A stretch of 16,624 bases of DNA from JAGXOF01 sp046545575 (lineage in GTDB: Bacteria > Chloroflexota > Dehalococcoidia > SZUA-161 > SpSt-899). A program made the translations under genes and the position numbers. The notes beneath the pieces were generated by a model. It had not been told where the DNA came from, made no database searches, and saw only the letters and a list, made by a program, of their open reading frames with translations. This document shows positions 13,643 to 16,624 of the stretch, piece by piece. Positions within the stretch are counted from its first letter, which is position 1; the number at the start of each line of letters is the position of its first letter. The DNA is taken from positions 1-16,624 of the forward strand of contig JBKGZM010000044.1 of assembly GCA_046545575.1 (NCBI GenBank). The letters are read 5' to 3'.

Positions 13643-15035
13643 TTCAAAGAAGTCTCTTTTCCCCGTTTTGGCGATCATTCTCGTTCTAGCTATAGCTGTA
13701 ACAGGAGCCTCTTTTGCTATGGCCCAGGGAGCATATACTCCATCAGATTTGTCGCGGAGGGCTGAGGGGAGTGAACCTCAAGTATTCGGCCCCACGGCAC
13801 CCTCAGAGTCTGGCGGAGAGATCGCCGCATCGGGAGAGGGTGGACCAGCCTCAGCTGACCAGGCAGGACTTGATGGCTCGTCCGTGCCGGAGGCAGCGCC
13901 GCCGGAAATCGACGACCCGATCAGTGACGCGGAACTTCAGGATTTGCAGGCTATCGCCAGCCAAAAAGGCATATCGCTCCAGGCCGCTATCGATCGGTAT
14001 GCCTGGAACGACAACTTCGCCTTGGCAGTTGCGAAGATCCGCGAAGCGTCTCCCGCAACTTTTGCCAGAGCGGAGATCGTAGACGCTGGTCACGCGTGGG
14101 TTGGCTTCGCGGGCCCCGCTCCCGAGGCAGCACGCGAGATGATCGACGCTTTCGGCAACAATCACAGTGGTGTTTCCGTCAGCGTGCGCATCGACCTGGG
14201 CTTCACTGAGGTGGAGCTCGAAAGGGCGATCGAAGCAGTCCACTTCGCAGTCCTCGAGACGCCTGAAGTCTGCGATGCCTCCACCTCGTTCGACTTCGCG
14301 ACAGGTCAGATAACGACGAGTATTGTACTAGAGGGCACTGCCTCTGACTCTGTTCTCGATGATCTCGAGGCCATCGCGGCGAAGAACCTCACTGATGCGA
14401 CCAGGCCGGACATTCTCAACAGCATTACGGTCTCCGTGGTCCGCTCTAATCACAATGTTACAGGCGGTGTCGAGAGCAACGCTGAGCATCTGGGTGGTGA
14501 AACCCTTAGTACTTGCACCTCAGGATTCGTGACGAAGAACTCATCAGGGGTGAGGGGCATTTCTACTGCTGGACATTGCAACGACTCTCAAACTGATGAC
14601 GGCTCGAGTCTGACTTACAAGGAAGAGTATGTGGGCACTCACGGCGACTTCCAGTGGCACACGGGACCCCAGAACGAACCTGACGACTTCTACTCGGGCA
14701 ATGATTCGTCAACTGAAGTAAACAGACGCGATGTCTCTTCCGTCGGAACTCCAGTCGTGGGGCAGTCGCTTTGCCGAAACGGTAGGACGAGCTACAAGGG
14801 CTGTCAGGAAGTACGGAAGCTCAACGTCTGCAACGGAGATGCATGCAATCTCGTGGAGATGGGGGAGCATCTGTCTGCGGACGGCGATAGCGGCGGACCT
14901 GTGTTCTGGGGCAACACGGCCTATGGTCTCCATCAAGGCTGGATTTATGACCCGATCTGGCCATTTGACCGGCAGGTTTTCTCCCGAGCTGACCGCATTG
15001 ATGACGCTTTAGGCATTTCCATTGCCACCAATTGA
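13626..15035 (+). CDS. secreted S1-family (chymotrypsin-fold) serine protease with prodomain
   Basis: A 469-residue preproprotease. Residues 1-33 are a signal peptide cut after AMA. A linker rich in Ala, Pro and Glu follows (to about 100), then a prodomain of actinobacterial-type S1 enzymes with DRYAWNDNFALAVAKIRE and HAWVGFAGPAPEAAREMI. The catalytic domain starts near 295. The triad is complete: H317 in STAGHC, D341 in THGDFQWH, and S422 in GDSGGP. Six cysteines are placed to form three disulfides (C around TCTSGF/GHC, LCRNG/KGC and NVCNGDAC). The ATG at 13626 has AGGAGG eight bases upstream and replaces a longer frame from 13572. Sampled GC of the body is about 53-68%, clearly above the 38-50% of neighbouring genes, while the signal peptide is AT-rich and resembles that of the preceding gene. 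This looks like a fusion of a local leader with an acquired protease. The substrate is unknown. Confidence 0.92.
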   Translation: MKKALISKKSLFPVLAIILVLAIAVTGASFAMAQGAYTPSDLSRRAEGSEPQVFGPTAPSESGGEIAASGEGGPASADQAGLDGSSVPEAAPPEIDDPISDAELQDLQAIASQKGISLQAAIDRYAWNDNFALAVAKIREASPATFARAEIVDAGHAWVGFAGPAPEAAREMIDAFGNNHSGVSVSVRIDLGFTEVELERAIEAVHFAVLETPEVCDASTSFDFATGQITTSIVLEGTASDSVLDDLEAIAAKNLTDATRPDILNSITVSVVRSNHNVTGGVESNAEHLGGETLSTCTSGFVTKNSSGVRGISTAGHCNDSQTDDGSSLTYKEEYVGTHGDFQWHTGPQNEPDDFYSGNDSSTEVNRRDVSSVGTPVVGQSLCRNGRTSYKGCQEVRKLNVCNGDACNLVEMGEHLSADGDSGGPVFWGNTAYGLHQGWIYDPIWPFDRQVFSRADRIDDALGISIATN

Positions 15036-15084
15036 ATATCGGGAGACTTGGCCGGATGCGCCAGGCTCCAAGGTGCGCAACACG

Positions 15085-15106
15085 GGGCAAGTCATCGCAT
15101 TTGCCC
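15085..15106 (+). terminator. small hairpin after the protease gene
   Basis: GGGCAA (15085-15090) and TTGCCC (15101-15106) form a 6-bp stem with a 10-base loop, 49 bases after the protease stop and about 50 before the next gene. There is no U-tract, so it is at best a weak terminator or a processing structure. Confidence 0.25.
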
Positions 15107-15156
15107 ATTGCAATTGAACGCCATGGCAAGGCGCAGGCAGCCAATGGAGTAGACTT

Positions 15157-15573
15157 ATGACTAACAAATCTGGTTTAAGAGGATTCTTATCCGGCCGTCT
15201 AGGACGCCTAACTGTTGCAGTCATGGTGCTCGGGTTCACGGTCTTCGTAGCGCTTTTCGTCGCCTGGCTGACCCTCGGTGAGGGCACCTGGCGCGGCGAA
15301 GTGAGTGTGGCCAACGCGGAGTTGCGTTCCCCGGACAGGCTCGCACTCATTGTCTGCTCCTGCAACGGGGACCCAGAAGTGTCGCTGTTGCGGGAGACAG
15401 AAGTCGACGTGCAAGTTAAGGTGGTTGCCTCCTCCAGTCCGCTACGAGGTGGCGGCGACTGCCTAGATGTTGTTGAGGTCCAACTTCAAGAGCCACTGGG
15501 AGATCGAGTAGTCGTTGACAAGCACACCGGGCAATCAGTGAGCGTTAGCTATCGACACACTCCAGTCAACTGA
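15157..15573 (+). CDS. small single-pass membrane protein of unknown function
   Basis: A 138-residue protein. A basic N-terminus (GLRGFLSGRLGRL) leads into one strong hydrophobic span at about 19-40 (TVAVMVLGFTVFVALFVAWLTL). About 95 residues then lie outside the membrane by the positive-inside rule. The external part has a CSC pair near residue 68 and another Cys near 100, with beta-strand-like segments (VDVQVKVVASSS, VVEVQLQEPLGDRVVVDKHTGQSVSVSY). It has GGAG nine bases before the ATG. It shares the high GC of the protease body upstream and probably arrived with it, so it might anchor, chaperone or restrain the protease; that is inference from neighbourhood alone. No known family was recognised. 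Confidence 0.65.
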   Translation: MTNKSGLRGFLSGRLGRLTVAVMVLGFTVFVALFVAWLTLGEGTWRGEVSVANAELRSPDRLALIVCSCNGDPEVSLLRETEVDVQVKVVASSSPLRGGGDCLDVVEVQLQEPLGDRVVVDKHTGQSVSVSYRHTPVN

Positions 15574-15655
15574 TCGTCGGATCAGGAGAAAATCAGTATC
15601 GCTTGAAGTGCTGACCCGGTACGTCGTTGAGCAGTCGCTCGATGGCATCATTTTC

Positions 15656-15694
15656 GCCGACCGCCAGGGGGAGGATGGTCCCGTGGCGGTCGGC
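15656..15694 (+). terminator. strong GC-rich hairpin at the end of the GC-rich block
   Basis: GCCGACCGCCA (15656-15666) and TGGCGGTCGGC (15684-15694) form a perfect 11-bp stem; inside the loop GGGGA and TCCC can extend the pairing. No U-run follows. It may end transcription of the protease-membrane protein pair, insulate the next gene, or be the edge of the acquired block. Confidence 0.45.
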
Positions 15695-15708
15695 CTCTGA
15701 GGGGGCAA

Positions 15709-15730
15709 ATAAAATGAAAAAGGCGTTGGT
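15709..15730 (+). repeat. leader repeat, copy 2 (upstream of lipoprotein)
   Basis: Second copy of the protease leader, 20 of 22 bases identical to 13621-13642. Its ATG (15714) opens a frame continuous with the lipoprotein 18 codons later (MKKALVKSEITANKGDKY, then MSK). It lacks a good SD of its own, whereas the inner ATG at 15768 has one, so it looks like a leftover start segment. Confidence 0.6.
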
Positions 15731-15767
15731 CAAGAGTGAGATAACTGCTAACAAGGGAGATAAATAT

Positions 15768-16295
15768 ATGAGTAAAACAAGTTCGATGGCAAAACTGCTG
15801 GCAATAGGACTTCTTCTTGTTGGCGGCATGGGTATTGCCACTGGGTGTGCCCGATACGATTCTACAAATGTTAGCGTTCAGGAGGCCAAAGCGGTTTTAG
15901 ACAAAGCAGTGACTTATGCTTCCTCAGGAAAAGTGGAGAAACTGTGCAACATGGGTGGCAGTGTGTCCATCTGTGAACATCATTTGCGGGACGCTGGTGG
16001 GGATGAGTCAATTCCCAGTGAACCCCCCGAAATAGTTGACACGTACCTGGTCCGTGAAAAACACTCCGATAACAGAACTCAACTCGGGGGACGAGTTCTC
16101 GTTTTGGAGGGCGTTGATGGTCGAGGTGCTACTTATCACACTGAATTCCTGGTCACCCGAGTTCCGGATTCCAGAGAGTTAATAGCTCTATATCCCGTAT
16201 ACTGGTCCGGCATAGGTGTCGGGCAGACTGACGAGGAGGCCCAAGGTATCGCTACGCCTGAATCCCTTGAATCATCGAGGGCCCAGCGGGATTGA
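15768..16295 (+). CDS. small lipoprotein of unknown function
   Basis: A 175-residue predicted lipoprotein. The ATG at 15768 is preceded by AAGGGAG and gives a standard signal peptide (KLLAIGLLLVGGMGIATGC) with Cys27 as the likely lipidated residue. An in-frame ATG at 15714 would add 18 residues before the signal peptide and is less likely. The mature part has an amphipathic helix (SVQEAKAVLDKAVTYASSGKVEKLC), a cysteine-containing loop (CNMGGSVSICEHH), then strands (RVLVLEGVDGRGATYHTEFLVTRVP, ELIALYPVYWSGIG). Helix-plus-sheet proteins of this size in the NTF2-like or DUF4878 classes begin in a similar way (a helix with ALDAA..GD..K.C), but this is only a resemblance. GC returns to about 50% here. 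Confidence 0.72.
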   Translation: MSKTSSMAKLLAIGLLLVGGMGIATGCARYDSTNVSVQEAKAVLDKAVTYASSGKVEKLCNMGGSVSICEHHLRDAGGDESIPSEPPEIVDTYLVREKHSDNRTQLGGRVLVLEGVDGRGATYHTEFLVTRVPDSRELIALYPVYWSGIGVGQTDEEAQGIATPESLESSRAQRD

Positions 16296-16330
16296 GTTTA
16301 AAGACTCGAAAATATGTTATAGGATAGACC

Positions 16331-16624
16331 ATGGTTACTGGACCGTCATTCAAGCTCGGGATCGTCGACCCTGATTCCGTATCACGGGCCGGGATAAGAT
16401 GGATTCTCCGAGAAAAGGAAATCCTGGAGGATTTTAGTGTCACTTGGGAGGCTGAGGGCTATGGCGAAGCGCTTACCGAGTGTGAGAGGTCATGCCCTGA
16501 TTTGGTGATAATCAGCGTCCAGTACTATACTCACAATTTGGTTTCCTTCATACAAGATTTGCCACACCGGTTTTCCACCATCCTAACACTTCTCATTGCC
16601 CCGCCTCCAGATGATCTCAATGTT
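16331..16624 (+). CDS. atypical response-regulator receiver protein (3' part outside window)
   Basis: The first 98 residues of a receiver-like protein cut by the right edge. LGIVDPDSVSRAGIRWIL aligns with LALFDRQTIFRAGVRQIL of the regulator at the left edge, and D13/D15 could form the acidic pocket. The phospho-acceptor position, normally in a DLxLxDxxMP-type strand, reads PDLVIISVQYY: Ser62 stands where Asp is expected, and the following MP is absent. It is probably an aspartate-less receiver of a LuxR-type regulator, working without phosphorylation or through another signal. The start at 16331 has AGGAT upstream, 35 bases after the lipoprotein. The output domain is out of view. Confidence 0.7.
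   Translation, partial: MVTGPSFKLGIVDPDSVSRAGIRWILREKEILEDFSVTWEAEGYGEALTECERSCPDLVIISVQYYTHNLVSFIQDLPHRFSTILTLLIAPPPDDLNV

Larger units (their letters stand above)
13740..15700. other. GC-rich block carrying the protease and a membrane protein
   Basis: From roughly codon 40 of the protease to just before the last lipoprotein, sampled 60-base segments have about 53-68% GC by hand count, against 38-50% in the genes on either side. The block lies between two 22-bp leader copies (13621-13642 and 15709-15730). No transposase, integrase or clear terminal inverted repeat is present, so the mechanism of gain is not shown. The boundaries are approximate. Confidence 0.45.

Noticed and set aside
15593..15841. 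Minus-strand open frame of 82 codons ending in GQHFKRY, considered as a transposase remnant at the edge of the GC-rich block
   Set aside because: No recognisable transposase motif and no ribosome site; the frame runs antisense through the lipoprotein start and owes part of its length to the hairpin at 15656-15694.

Overview
The window is about 16.6 kb of bacterial chromosome with mixed base composition. I see no rRNA, tRNA, CRISPR array, intact transposase or replication origin. The likely source is an uncultured environmental monoderm-type bacterium. A Chloroflexota (Dehalococcoidia-like) origin fits the LuxR/NarL-type receivers, the PadR-HAAS pair, the hopanoid-type genes, the secreted S1 protease and several lipoproteins. 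That placement is an impression from gene content, not a measured affiliation.

Region 1 (1-2041): a truncated NarL-type response regulator reads leftward. A PadR repressor and its membrane HAAS-domain partner read rightward. A 12-bp perfect palindrome and two candidate sigma-70 promoters lie between them. Region 2 (2109-8901) is a six-gene isoprenoid operon: dxs (entry into the MEP pathway), a trans-prenyl diphosphate synthase, an HpnG-like nucleoside phosphorylase, HpnA, a squalene-synthase-family enzyme and a class II aldolase. Together they could make the C5 units, the prenyl chain and a C30-type condensation product, and could then process a ribose-derived side chain as in hopanoid biosynthesis. 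The cyclase (Shc) and the radical-SAM adenosyl transfer enzyme (HpnH) are not in the window.

Region 3 (8902-9264) is a non-coding stretch packed with perfect inverted repeats. Region 4 (9265-16295) is an accessory envelope/secretion region. It holds an ECF sigma factor overlapping its membrane anti-sigma gene, an orphan secreted protein, a small lipoprotein, a second secreted protein, a secreted chymotrypsin-fold (S1) protease with prodomain, a single-pass membrane protein and another lipoprotein. The protease body and the membrane protein are visibly richer in GC than their neighbours. They lie between two copies of a 22-bp leader sequence (20 of 22 identical) that covers a start codon, which suggests a module gained by duplication or insertion.

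The right edge (16331-16624) enters another receiver-like gene whose phospho-acceptor aspartate appears to be replaced by serine. The most interesting leads are the non-canonical terpenoid operon, where phosphorylase, aldolase and reductase suggest a side-chain shortening route, and the leader-flanked protease island next to the ECF sigma system.
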